Assembly: GCA_044226395.1 (NCBI GenBank)
Contig: JBGAHD010000003.1
Span: forward strand, 806,001-870,000
Source of the DNA: JBGAHD01 sp044226395
GTDB taxonomy: Bacteria > Pseudomonadota > Gammaproteobacteria > Xanthomonadales > Ahniellaceae
Reading direction: 5' to 3'
Length of the DNA stretch: 64,000 nt
In this document: positions 51,678 to 59,625 of the stretch, piece after piece
Layout: each line of letters starts with the position of its first letter
Numbering within the stretch: position 1 is the stretch's first letter
Notes under the pieces: generated by a model
The model's database searches: none
The model's input: the letters and a program-made list of their open reading frames with translations, nothing else
Told to the model about the DNA's origin: nothing
Program-made: the position numbers and the translations under genes

Positions 51678-52241
51678 ATGAATCTCGCCGAACTTCGCCA
51701 GCAATTGCCCGAGTACGCCAAGGATCTGCGCCTGAATCTCGAGTCGGTGTTGACCGAGCAAGGCGCGCCGGGCTTGAACCCCACGCACATCGCCATGGTC
51801 GCCGTGGCCAGCGCCATCGCCGCGCGTCACGAACCGCTGACGAGCGCGATCAGCACCTGGGCCGCCGGGCAACTCAGCGCCGCCGATCAGCAAGGCGCGC
51901 GCGCCGCCGCGGCGATCATGAGCATGACCAATGTCTACTATCGCTTCACGCACCTGATCGAGGATCCGGAATACCAGACCTTGCGCGCCGGTTTGCGCAT
52001 GAATGTGATGGCCAATCCCGGTTGCGATCGCATCGGCTTCGAGCTGGCCTCGCTCGCGGTGTCGGCGATCAACGGCTGCGGCAAGTGCATGGACTCGCAC
52101 GAGAAGGTGCTGCGCAAGCACGAACTCGGCGCGCAAGCCGTGCAGAGCGCCGCGCGCATCGCGGCGGTGATTCACGCGGTGGCGGTGACCTTGGAACAAG
52201 CGCGCGCGGCGGCGGTGGAGCCGGCGGCTGAAGCGGCGTGA
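51678..52241 (+). CDS. ahpD: Alkyl hydroperoxide reductase AhpD
   Basis: A 187-residue carboxymuconolactone-decarboxylase-fold protein with the AhpD active site: E122, C134, C137 and H141 in NGCGKCMDSH (C-x2-C-x3-H). It serves as the disulfide reductant adaptor for AhpC. GAGGA lies before the ATG at 51678; an earlier in-frame ATG at 51582 would add 32 residues without family similarity. A strong terminator follows. Confidence 0.93.
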   Translation: MNLAELRQQLPEYAKDLRLNLESVLTEQGAPGLNPTHIAMVAVASAIAARHEPLTSAISTWAAGQLSAADQQGARAAAAIMSMTNVYYRFTHLIEDPEYQTLRAGLRMNVMANPGCDRIGFELASLAVSAINGCGKCMDSHEKVLRKHELGAQAVQSAARIAAVIHAVAVTLEQARAAAVEPAAEAA

Positions 52242-52273
52242 TGCGCTGAATTAGTGTGCTATTCGAGATGTAG

Positions 52274-52303
52274 CGACAAGGCCCGCTTAGGCGGGCCTTG
52301 TCG
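52274..52303 (+). terminator. Rho-independent terminator after ahpD
   Basis: CGACAAGGCCCGC, loop TTAG, GCGGGCCTTGTCG: a perfect 13-bp stem 32 bp downstream of the ahpD stop, followed by TTTCC. It shares the CGACAA...TTGTCGTTT outer form with the hairpin at 28169-28199. Confidence 0.88.
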
Positions 52304-52524
52304 TTTCCGCGTTTAGCGCGTGACCTTCGCGCCGATGCGCGCGATCGCCAGTCGCGATTCGTGTACGCCAACGCGTCGCGTCAGGCGTGGCGACTCTGGC
52401 GCGGCTGCGCGAGCGAATTAGCGCGCGGCACAGGTCAAGTTCCCTCGCGCTTCTCGCGCGACATCGATCTTGGTTGCCAGTCGCCAACTCGCGGGTCTAA
52501 AGTCGCGCACCATTCGGAGGGACC

Positions 52525-53178
52525 ATGGCGACGACGACGGAACGTAAGGCAACAGCGGACGAACTTGCCGCGTGGCGCGATGAGTGCGAAGTGCTGGTGG
52601 AGATGGGAGCCGACTCGGGGTTCGCGCGACGCCTTGCGGCCCTGAGAGTCGCGCCAATGACCTTCGTCGTGAGCGTGATGCTGTGGGCCGTCGGCAAGCG
52701 AATGCCGTTCGCACTCTTGGCGGCGATGCAGATCGCCATTCTTGGCGCGGGCGTGGCGTGGTTTCTGCGCTTGCTGCGTCAGTCACGCCAGCACTGGCGA
52801 GCTCAGGTCGAAGCCTTGCGCGCCGACATCGAAGACGGTCGCGTGCGCGAGACGCGCCACGAGATTCGCGAGGCGCTCGTGGTCGCCCATCCCGGGCAGC
52901 CCGAGGCACGCCATTTGTTCGTGCTCTCGTCGGACGACATGATCGTCCACTTTCCGCCGGACCCCGGCGCGCCCGAGTTGAGCGAGCCACGTCGCACGCT
53001 GGTGGAAGTGACTCGCTGGGTGTCGGACGACTTGATAAATCAGCTGTTCGAAGGCGAACGCATCGACCCTGGCCCCGTGCGCGAATTCCAGCCGGGCCAT
53101 GGCCAGTGGGTTTCGGGCGACGAGCCTTATACGGGAACCTGGGCCGCGCTTCAGGCGATGCTCGCGCCCACGCGTTGA
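52525..53178 (+). CDS. Hypothetical membrane protein
   Basis: A 217-residue protein with hydrophobic helices near residues 43-56 and 60-79 (FALLAAMQIAILGAGVAWFL), followed by a charged coiled region and a cytoplasmic or periplasmic domain beginning EALVVAHPGQPEARHLFVLSSDD. GGAGGGA precedes the ATG. No family recognised. The C-terminal 130 residues are acidic and end in a TGTWAALQAML helix. The gene upstream of it ends in a terminator, so it has its own promoter. Confidence 0.6.
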   Translation: MATTTERKATADELAAWRDECEVLVEMGADSGFARRLAALRVAPMTFVVSVMLWAVGKRMPFALLAAMQIAILGAGVAWFLRLLRQSRQHWRAQVEALRADIEDGRVRETRHEIREALVVAHPGQPEARHLFVLSSDDMIVHFPPDPGAPELSEPRRTLVEVTRWVSDDLINQLFEGERIDPGPVREFQPGHGQWVSGDEPYTGTWAALQAMLAPTR

Positions 53179-53357
53179 CTCACCCGCGACCACGAAGAAC
53201 GCCGGCGAGGCGATCGATGCCACCCAGGGCGCGACTACAACATCGGCGCCACGGCGGATTCGATCGACCGCGGATCCGACTCAGCGTGAGCCCATCGAAG
53301 TCGTGACGGCGGAGGTACTATCCTCGACGGCCATGGATCACTCGGGCGATCGCGCGC

Positions 53358-53939
53358 ATGTCACGCACCCTCACGTTTCGGCATTTGCCGGAAGACCAGA
53401 TCACGATCGAGCGAATCCGCAAGCACATGGGGCGCCGGCGAGGCGCCGCGCTGCTGGTGTTTCGACTCACCAACGTGGCGAATCTCCTGTTTTGGACGGT
53501 TGCCGGCGCCTCGGTGGGCTTCACCGTGATCACGTTGACGCGGCAGGTTTCCACCGCGACGCGAGTGAGCGTGTTCATCGCGGTCCTCGTGTTGGGGATC
53601 CTGCCGCCGTTCCTCTCCGAATACGGCACTCGTTTGTGGCGCAAGGCGCAAAAGGCCACGATCACGAGCGAGTTCGGTTCGGCGCCGATCGAATACGAGA
53701 TCGCGATGAGCGATGAGGGACTGGCGAACGCCACTGAGCACCGCAGAAGCTTCTGGCAGTGGCCGGCGATCGAAGGCGTCTCCCATCATCCGGGCGGATT
53801 CGCGATCGTGATACGGCCGCTGAGTTTCCTGTGGATTCCGCGTCATGCCTTCGTCAGCGACGAGGACATGCAGGCCTTCGCGCGTGAGGTCGAAGCAAAC
53901 ATCGCGCGCCATGGACGCGATGCGGCAGTGGGCGCTTAG
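53358..53939 (+). CDS. YcxB-like membrane protein
   Basis: A 193-residue protein with two transmembrane helices near 44-64 and 70-88 and a C-terminal domain with the YcxB/bPH-like order: ITSEFGSAPIEYEIAMSDEGLANATEHRRSFWQWPAIEGVSHHPGGFAIVIRPLSFLWIPRHAF, in which W-x-x-I/V-x-x-V and W-I-P-x-x-A-F are typical. The family is a common small membrane protein of unknown function. It lies 179 bp after another small membrane protein of similar size and topology. Confidence 0.7.
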   Translation: MSRTLTFRHLPEDQITIERIRKHMGRRRGAALLVFRLTNVANLLFWTVAGASVGFTVITLTRQVSTATRVSVFIAVLVLGILPPFLSEYGTRLWRKAQKATITSEFGSAPIEYEIAMSDEGLANATEHRRSFWQWPAIEGVSHHPGGFAIVIRPLSFLWIPRHAFVSDEDMQAFAREVEANIARHGRDAAVGA

Positions 53940-54009
53940 CGCGGGGCGGTGCTCGGTTCACGCGCGAAAGCGACTAAACCACGCCGCGTCGGCGCACGTC
54001 TCGGAAAGC

Positions 54010-54040
54010 GCGGCTCATCGCCATCGTCGCGATGAGCCGC
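54010..54040. terminator. 12-bp hairpin between convergent genes
   Basis: GCGGCTCATCGC (54010-54021), 7-nt loop, GCGATGAGCCGC (54029-54040). It lies between the stops of the YcxB-like gene and the convergent GH5-fold gene. The + strand exits into CAGTTTCGG and the - strand into GCTTTCC, so it is a weak intrinsic terminator for both. Confidence 0.6.
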
Positions 54041-54056
54041 CAGTTTCGGCGACGCG

Positions 54057-55805
54057 TCAGGGCGTGGCGCGCGGTGTCAGCTTGAGCCCTTCGAGGATGC
54101 GCGTCGCGCCGCCGTTGCCCTGATCGTCGCGGACCGCGCAACCGGTGTGGTAGTCGTACAGCGACCATTCGAACCCCGCGCGTTCGAAGGCGGCGCGCGT
54201 CGCGGCGATGAAAGCGCGTGCCGAAGCATCGTCGGCCGAACGATAGACGCCGAACTGCCCGATGTGCAGCGTCCGTCCGGGCGCTACGCGGCGCGCCGCG
54301 TCGGCGACTTCGGCGATGCGCGCCTCGAGCGTGGCGACATTGATCTCGGTATTGGATTGTGCCAGCAGCGGATCGCCGGCATCGAGGTACTCACGCATGT
54401 CGGGAATGCGCCCGGGGAAGGTGATGCGCGGCACGCGCTCGTCGATCTGAAAGGTGAACAGCTCCGGGTCCCAGAATGAAATCGTTGGCGCCACGCGTTC
54501 ATCGAGCAACTCGATATCGTCGAGGTGGCCGAACGTGCCATTGCGCGATGTCAGATACACCCAGCGCGTCGGGTTGGTGCGCCGCACGGCCTCGAGTGTC
54601 TCGCGGTTGAACGCGCGAATGGAAGCCGCGTCGGGGGCGTCGGGGTTATTGATCAGTTCCAGGCGCAGTTGCTCGCCGACATCGGCGTAGCGGCGCGCGA
54701 CCAGCCACCACAGATACGCCGCATCGCCGCGCGTGTCCTCGTCGGTGAACGGCGAGCTCACGTCGGTGGGCGCCGCGCCGCCGCGAATGTGGGCGCGATA
54801 GCCGGGCAGGCTGTCCATCGCCAGCACCACGCCGAGTCCACGCGCGCGCGTCCATTGCAACAGGCGGTCGAAAGGCGCGAGCTTGTCGGCGTCGAGATCG
54901 CCTTTCGCGGTGATCCAGACATGACCAGCGACGCGCACGCGAATGTGGTCGAAACCTTGCGCGGCGATCCAGTCGACATCGTCGGCGCCGAACCAGGCAT
55001 TGCCGTAGTCGGCATTGGCGAGCATCGAAGGATCGAGGTTGTCGCCGATCCAGTGATTGACGGTGAGGCCGCGCTCGAAGGTATAGCGTCGCGGATCGGC
55101 CGCGGGAAGTTGGTCTTCCGGCGCCAGATCCACCGCGTCCACGGCGAAGCAATAGAAACCGCCGGCGCCGCTCGTGTCCGTCAGGCGCTTGGCGTCGCAG
55201 CCCGTGGTCGCGTGCTCGGCATTCCACGAGCCCTGCCAGCGGTGAAAGCGCTTGTTGCCCCACGAGTCGGCATCGAAGCGATCATCGTGACCGATCATGG
55301 CCACGCCGTCGCCATCGGCGGTCCAGTCATCGCAGGTCGCGGGCTTGCCGTCGATCAGGGCCAGGCGGCCTTGAGCATCGCTGCCGGTCAGCACGTCGTG
55401 CGGGGCTCTCGCCACGCGCGCGCCGAGGTGGTCCAGCGCGCTGAAGCGATCGATGTCATGACGATCGCTGTGCAGTTCATCGAGATCGCGCGCGATCAGA
55501 TGACCGCGGGCGTTGTACCAGGGCCCGTGGCCGATGCGATCGCGCGCGTCGACCGCCGGCTGGCCCTCGCGTCCCGAAGTGCTCAGGTACGCGCGCCATT
55601 GCCGATTGCCCGCGCCGACACTGTCGGCCAACGCCTGGCAGCGCGCGTCGGCGCCGGCGAGTCCGCCGAGATTGGCGCTGCCGTTCACGCCATGCGTGGC
55701 GACGAAGAAGCTCAAGCGCGGATCGACCTTGTCGGCCGCGAAGACCGCGCCCGACAGCGTGCACATCCACAAGACGATCGCGATGCGAATTCGAGACGAT
55801 GACAT
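54057..55805 (-). CDS. Exported lectin-like/GH5-fold protein lacking both catalytic glutamates
   Basis: A 582-residue exported protein (signal peptide about 1-23, GAVFAADK). Residues 25-225 resemble a collagen/lectin-like domain with paired cysteines (FVATHGVNGSANLGGLAGADARCQ...GYYCF-like end at 216-220). Residues 240-580 have a glycoside hydrolase family 5 barrel layout (NHWIGDN, FDHIRVRVAGHVW, VVLAMDSLPGYRAH). The acid/base position, usually N-E-P, reads I-N-N-P with N387; the nucleophile position, usually G-E-F-G, reads G-Q-F-G with Q517. Both catalytic Glu are replaced by amides, and the usual H in HGxPG is D331. It is probably a non-enzymatic carbohydrate binder. Confidence 0.78.
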   Translation of the reverse strand: MSSSRIRIAIVLWMCTLSGAVFAADKVDPRLSFFVATHGVNGSANLGGLAGADARCQALADSVGAGNRQWRAYLSTSGREGQPAVDARDRIGHGPWYNARGHLIARDLDELHSDRHDIDRFSALDHLGARVARAPHDVLTGSDAQGRLALIDGKPATCDDWTADGDGVAMIGHDDRFDADSWGNKRFHRWQGSWNAEHATTGCDAKRLTDTSGAGGFYCFAVDAVDLAPEDQLPAADPRRYTFERGLTVNHWIGDNLDPSMLANADYGNAWFGADDVDWIAAQGFDHIRVRVAGHVWITAKGDLDADKLAPFDRLLQWTRARGLGVVLAMDSLPGYRAHIRGGAAPTDVSSPFTDEDTRGDAAYLWWLVARRYADVGEQLRLELINNPDAPDAASIRAFNRETLEAVRRTNPTRWVYLTSRNGTFGHLDDIELLDERVAPTISFWDPELFTFQIDERVPRITFPGRIPDMREYLDAGDPLLAQSNTEINVATLEARIAEVADAARRVAPGRTLHIGQFGVYRSADDASARAFIAATRAAFERAGFEWSLYDYHTGCAVRDDQGNGGATRILEGLKLTPRATP

Positions 55806-56028
55806 CGATGCATTCCTCCTGCCGATTCATTCCCTCGCGCGAGTAGATTCGCGATCGGGATAGTCACCGTCGGCGACCGGCGCGGGTCGCGACAAGGCCG
55901 CTGTGACGAAACCGTCGCGTCGTGGGACGAAATCGCGCTTCGGGCGTGGACAGCGCGGGCCACCGCCGGCATGCTCACTGGCGACGCTCGAACGGGAAGC
56001 GCCGGATCACGACACATCGGGAGCGCGC

Positions 56029-57123
56029 GTGCGACAGCTATTTCGCGACTTGCCCAGATGGCTGATCGTCCTGGTGGCCATGTTCTGGGCCGCTTCCGTG
56101 CTGACCGAGGCGGCGACCACCGCGCTCGATCCGGTGAATGCGCAATGGCGCCCGTCGTGGCCGCACTTCTTTCTCAAGCGTGGCAGCCTGGCCGTGTTCT
56201 GGACCGGCATCACGCTCGCGGCCCTGATCTGGTATCGCGATCATCCCTTCACCGCCGAACGCGCGTGGCGAGGCGTCCTGATCACGGCCACGCTCGCGGC
56301 GCTGGCCTGCGTGTTGTATGGCGCCTACTTCGGTGGCGTGTTGGTGCTGCTGTCCGCGGGGCAACGCGGATGGTGGCAAGGCGCGCGCATGGCGTGGACG
56401 GTGGAGATGATCTACGTCTACGTCATGGTGTGGCAGATCGCGCTCGCGGCCAATGCCTATCACTATTACCGACGCGCGGTGGCCCGGCAGCGGGAAGCCG
56501 AGCGCTTGCGGCACGAACTCGGGCGCATGGAGCTGAGTCTGCTGCGCGCTCAATTGGAACCCCATTTCTTGTTCAACGCGCTCAACTCCATTGCCTCGCT
56601 CGTGCGCCTGGGGCGCGACGAGGCCGCGGTCGAGGCGCTCAATCAATTGGGCGCCTTGCTGCGCGGCGTACTCGAGGTCGGTCATCGCCAGGTCATGCCA
56701 TGGCAGTGGGAGCGGGAATTCACGCGCATGTACGTGGCCTTGCAGCGGCTGCGCTTCGGCGAACGCCTGGACGTGCGGCTCGACGCCGATGATTTGCCCG
56801 CCGACACGGCCTTTCCGATCCTGCTGCTCCAGCCCCTGATCGAGAACGCCATCGCGCACGGTTCGCTCAACGAGGCCCGCGCCTGTCGCGTCGAGATCGC
56901 GCTGTGGCGCGCGCAAGGTCGCGTGCACGTGCGCGTGAGCAATGATGTCGGCGCCATCGCCGGGCCCGCGGGGCACGGCGTGGGTCAGGGCAATATCGTC
57001 GCGCGACTGCGCGCCATCCATGGCGAGCGCGTCGAGTTTCGGGCCGCGCGCGAGGACGGGCGCTATGTCGTCACGATCGCGTTTCCCGAAGTGAGCGCGC
57101 CGGTCGCGGAGACGCCGGCGTGA
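56029..57123 (+). CDS. LytS/AlgZ-type sensor histidine kinase
   Basis: A 364-residue membrane kinase with four transmembrane helices (about 11-29, 53-70, 83-110, 123-143) and the His_kinase box LEPHFLFNALNSIASLVR with H179, followed by a HATPase region (LLQPLIENAIAHGS, GVGQGNIVARLRAIHG). GTG at 56029 is chosen because GGAG lies 6 bp upstream and translation from it begins just before the first helix; an ATG at 55903 is possible. The stop overlaps the regulator start by 4 bp (GTGA). Confidence 0.85.
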   Translation: MRQLFRDLPRWLIVLVAMFWAASVLTEAATTALDPVNAQWRPSWPHFFLKRGSLAVFWTGITLAALIWYRDHPFTAERAWRGVLITATLAALACVLYGAYFGGVLVLLSAGQRGWWQGARMAWTVEMIYVYVMVWQIALAANAYHYYRRAVARQREAERLRHELGRMELSLLRAQLEPHFLFNALNSIASLVRLGRDEAAVEALNQLGALLRGVLEVGHRQVMPWQWEREFTRMYVALQRLRFGERLDVRLDADDLPADTAFPILLLQPLIENAIAHGSLNEARACRVEIALWRAQGRVHVRVSNDVGAIAGPAGHGVGQGNIVARLRAIHGERVEFRAAREDGRYVVTIAFPEVSAPVAETPA

Positions 57124-57893
57124 ACCTCGCGCCGATGACGGTCTACATCGCCGAGGACGAACCGCTGGCGCGCGAGGCCTTGTTGTCGATGTGCGCGGCC
57201 GCGCCGCGGTGGCGCGTGCTCGGCGCGGCTGACAACGGACGTCGCGCGCTCGACGAGTGCCTGGCGCGGATGCCCGATCTGCTATTGACCGACATCCGCA
57301 TGCCCTTGCTCGATGGCCTGGAACTGGCCCTGGCGCTGCGCGCGTCGTCGACGCGGCTGCAAGTCGCCTTCGTCACCGCGTTCGATCAGCACGCGGTCGC
57401 GGCCTTCCGGCTGGCGGCGGTGGACTATCTGCTCAAGCCGGTGACGGACGCGGATTTTCGCGCCTGTCTGGCGCGCGTCGAGCAGCGCTTGCTTGGCGAG
57501 CAGGCGGTCGCGCGTTGGGGCGCCTCCTTGCAGGCGTTGGCTCGCGAACGCCGCGATAGCCTGCGTCATTTGATCGTTCGTTCCGTCGGGCGCATCGACC
57601 TCGTGCCGATCGATGACGTGCTGGCGCTGCGCGCCGATGGCAACTATGTCGACGTGATCACCGCCGCGCGCGCCTGGGCGCATCGCGAAACGCTGAAATC
57701 ACTCGGCGAGCGCCTCGACCCCGCGCGCTTCGTGCAGGTGCACCGCTCCGTGATCATCGCCATCGACCAGGTGCGTCGCCTCGAGCGGGGCGATGCGTCC
57801 TTGCGCGTGGTCATGAGCAACGACGCCAGCTTTCCCGTGGGCGCGAACTTCGTCACGGCCTTGGAACAGGCCTTGGGCATGCGCGAGGGTTGA
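57120..57893 (+). CDS. LytTR family response regulator
   Basis: A 257-residue regulator partnered with the preceding kinase (GTG start overlapping its stop). The receiver domain has IAEDEPLAR and phospho-acceptor D58 (LLLTDIRMPLLDG) with K near 107 (YLLKPVTD). The C-terminal LytTR DNA-binding domain follows (LRHLIVRSVGRIDLVPIDDVLALRADGNYVDVIT, FVQVHRSVIIAID). Such pairs control cell-envelope, polysaccharide or autolysis genes; the regulon is unknown. Confidence 0.94.
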   Translation: MNLAPMTVYIAEDEPLAREALLSMCAAAPRWRVLGAADNGRRALDECLARMPDLLLTDIRMPLLDGLELALALRASSTRLQVAFVTAFDQHAVAAFRLAAVDYLLKPVTDADFRACLARVEQRLLGEQAVARWGASLQALARERRDSLRHLIVRSVGRIDLVPIDDVLALRADGNYVDVITAARAWAHRETLKSLGERLDPARFVQVHRSVIIAIDQVRRLERGDASLRVVMSNDASFPVGANFVTALEQALGMREG

Positions 57894-57944
57894 GCGCGGC
57901 GCGATCTTCCCGACGCTAGCCGCGCGCGGTCGCCGCGGCCAAGG

Positions 57945-58808
57945 TCATTCCCCGTCGCGCGGGTACTCGCGCACGTAGGTCACGAGATCCCGCAACGTCG
58001 GCGCCCAACTCGGAAAGCGCAGCGCGCTGAGAATCTTGACGTGGCCGACGCCGGGATAGGTGATCAGTCGCGCGGGCTCTTGCGCGTCGCGCAGGTGTTT
58101 CGCGAGGCTCGTGCTGTTGCGCAGCCACACGCGCTTGTCGCGTTCGCCGTGCAGGATCAGGAAGGGCGGTTCGTCGCCGTCGACGTGATTGACCGGTTGC
58201 GAGTCTGGCCAGGTCGATTCCGGACCGAAGATGGCCTGCAGTTTGCGATCGACCAGGGGCAGGAAGTCGTAAGGGCCGGCGATGCCGATGACGCCCGCGA
58301 GATCGCGCGGGCGCAGGCCGACGGCGGCGAGATAACGCGCGTCGGTGCCGAGCAGGGCGGCAATGTGGGCGCCGGCGGAATGGCCGGCGAGGAAAATGCG
58401 ATTCGGGTCGCCGCCCCATTCGGCCGCGTGGGCGCGCGCGAAGGCGACGGCGCGCGCCGCGTCTTCGACGAAAACGGGATAACGCACCGCGGGATAGACG
58501 CGATAGTCGGGCACCACCGCGATCAGGCCTTCGCGCGCCAGCGCGCGGCCGGCGAAGGCGTACCAGTCGCGTCGACCTTCCTGCCAGGCGCCGCCGTAGA
58601 AGAACACCACGATCGGCGCGGCGGCGGGGCTCGCGGCGGGACGATAGGTATCGAGCGCGAGGCCGTGCTCGGCGTCAAAGATCAGGGTCTGCTCGCCGCC
58701 GGCGGCTCGAGGCTGCACATTGATCGCCCGGAAGTACGTGGCCGAGCAGCCGGCGAGCCCAAAGAGGAAGGACAACAGCAGCAGCGCGCGAATTCGGGGC
58801 ATCGGCAT
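57945..58808 (-). CDS. Esterase/lipase-like lipoprotein (alpha/beta hydrolase)
   Basis: A 287-residue lipoprotein: lipobox LAGC with C21. It is an alpha/beta hydrolase close to the BD-FAE/carboxylesterase group: oxyanion site FFYGGAW near 70-74, VVPDYRVYPAVRYP, nucleophile S144 in AGHSAGAH, an acid in HGERDKRV and catalytic His in YPGVGHV. Probably a periplasmic-side or cell-surface esterase. ATG at 58808 is the first start; ATG at 58802 shortens the signal slightly. The substrate is unknown. Confidence 0.87.
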   Translation of the reverse strand: MPMPRIRALLLLSFLFGLAGCSATYFRAINVQPRAAGGEQTLIFDAEHGLALDTYRPAASPAAAPIVVFFYGGAWQEGRRDWYAFAGRALAREGLIAVVPDYRVYPAVRYPVFVEDAARAVAFARAHAAEWGGDPNRIFLAGHSAGAHIAALLGTDARYLAAVGLRPRDLAGVIGIAGPYDFLPLVDRKLQAIFGPESTWPDSQPVNHVDGDEPPFLILHGERDKRVWLRNSTSLAKHLRDAQEPARLITYPGVGHVKILSALRFPSWAPTLRDLVTYVREYPRDGE

Positions 58809-58950
58809 CGATCGAGGCGGGGACGGCAGTCAAGGTACGACATTCCAGCCCCGCAGGATGCGTCGGCCGCCGTGGCCTTGGCGTGAGGGCGTGATTGCAT
58901 CGCGCATCGTCGCGTTCCTATGATGGCGGCATCCAGGCCCCGAGTCCGTC

Positions 58951-59514
58951 ATGACCCCACCGCAGCAAGAGCCCGGCGCGCACGAGTTCCAGCAAGTGCC
59001 CGAGCGCAATACCGGGGACAATCTGCTGCGCACCGCGCAGCAGCATCACGTGCAGTTGTCGGTGATGGCCGACATCAAGGCCAACATCATCATCACCGTG
59101 TCCTCGATCGTGCTGACCATGACCCTGGGTCGGGTCAACGATCCGGATCTGCGCGTGTCGGCGCTGACCTTGCTGGTGTTCACCCTGTTGGCCTTGCTGT
59201 TGGCGATCCTGGCGGTGCTGCCCAAGTACCGGCCGCTGCGCCTGACGTCGGAGCAGTTGCCGCCGCAGTTCAATCTGCTGTTCTTCGGCCATTTCGCCGA
59301 GCTGTCGCGCGAGCGCTTTCTGCGCGAGATCGCCACGGTGATGTCGCCCGACGGCAAGGTCTACGACACCATGGCGCGCGATTTGTATAGCCTCGGCTAC
59401 TACCTCGCCCACTACAAGTATCGCTTTCTGCGCTGGTCCTACCTGTTCTTCCTGACCGGTTTCGTGCTGGCTAGCATCGAGCAGGTCTGGCGGTACGCGC
59501 GCGTCTGGCTGTAG
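58951..59514 (+). CDS. Pycsar effector-like (PycTM/DUF5706) membrane protein, orphan
   Basis: A 187-residue protein. The N-terminal third is cytoplasmic and helical; transmembrane helices are near 45-60, 70-90 and 162-178. The stretch QLSVMADIKANIIITVSSIVL carries the D-x-K-A-N pattern of the PycTM domain found in effectors of Pycsar phage-defence systems, which open the membrane when a uridylate cyclase makes cUMP or cCMP. No cyclase gene is present within the window, so it is either an orphan or not a defence protein. Its position next to no other defence gene lowers confidence in that role. Confidence 0.65.
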   Translation: MTPPQQEPGAHEFQQVPERNTGDNLLRTAQQHHVQLSVMADIKANIIITVSSIVLTMTLGRVNDPDLRVSALTLLVFTLLALLLAILAVLPKYRPLRLTSEQLPPQFNLLFFGHFAELSRERFLREIATVMSPDGKVYDTMARDLYSLGYYLAHYKYRFLRWSYLFFLTGFVLASIEQVWRYARVWL

Positions 59515-59625
59515 GCATCGACGATTCCAGCGGTTAACCCCGCCGCGCGCGGTTGCGCGTTTCATGCCGCGATCTCGTTTTGTATCAATGGCTGCGTGAT
59601 CGACAGTTCGAGCCGGGAGAAGCTT

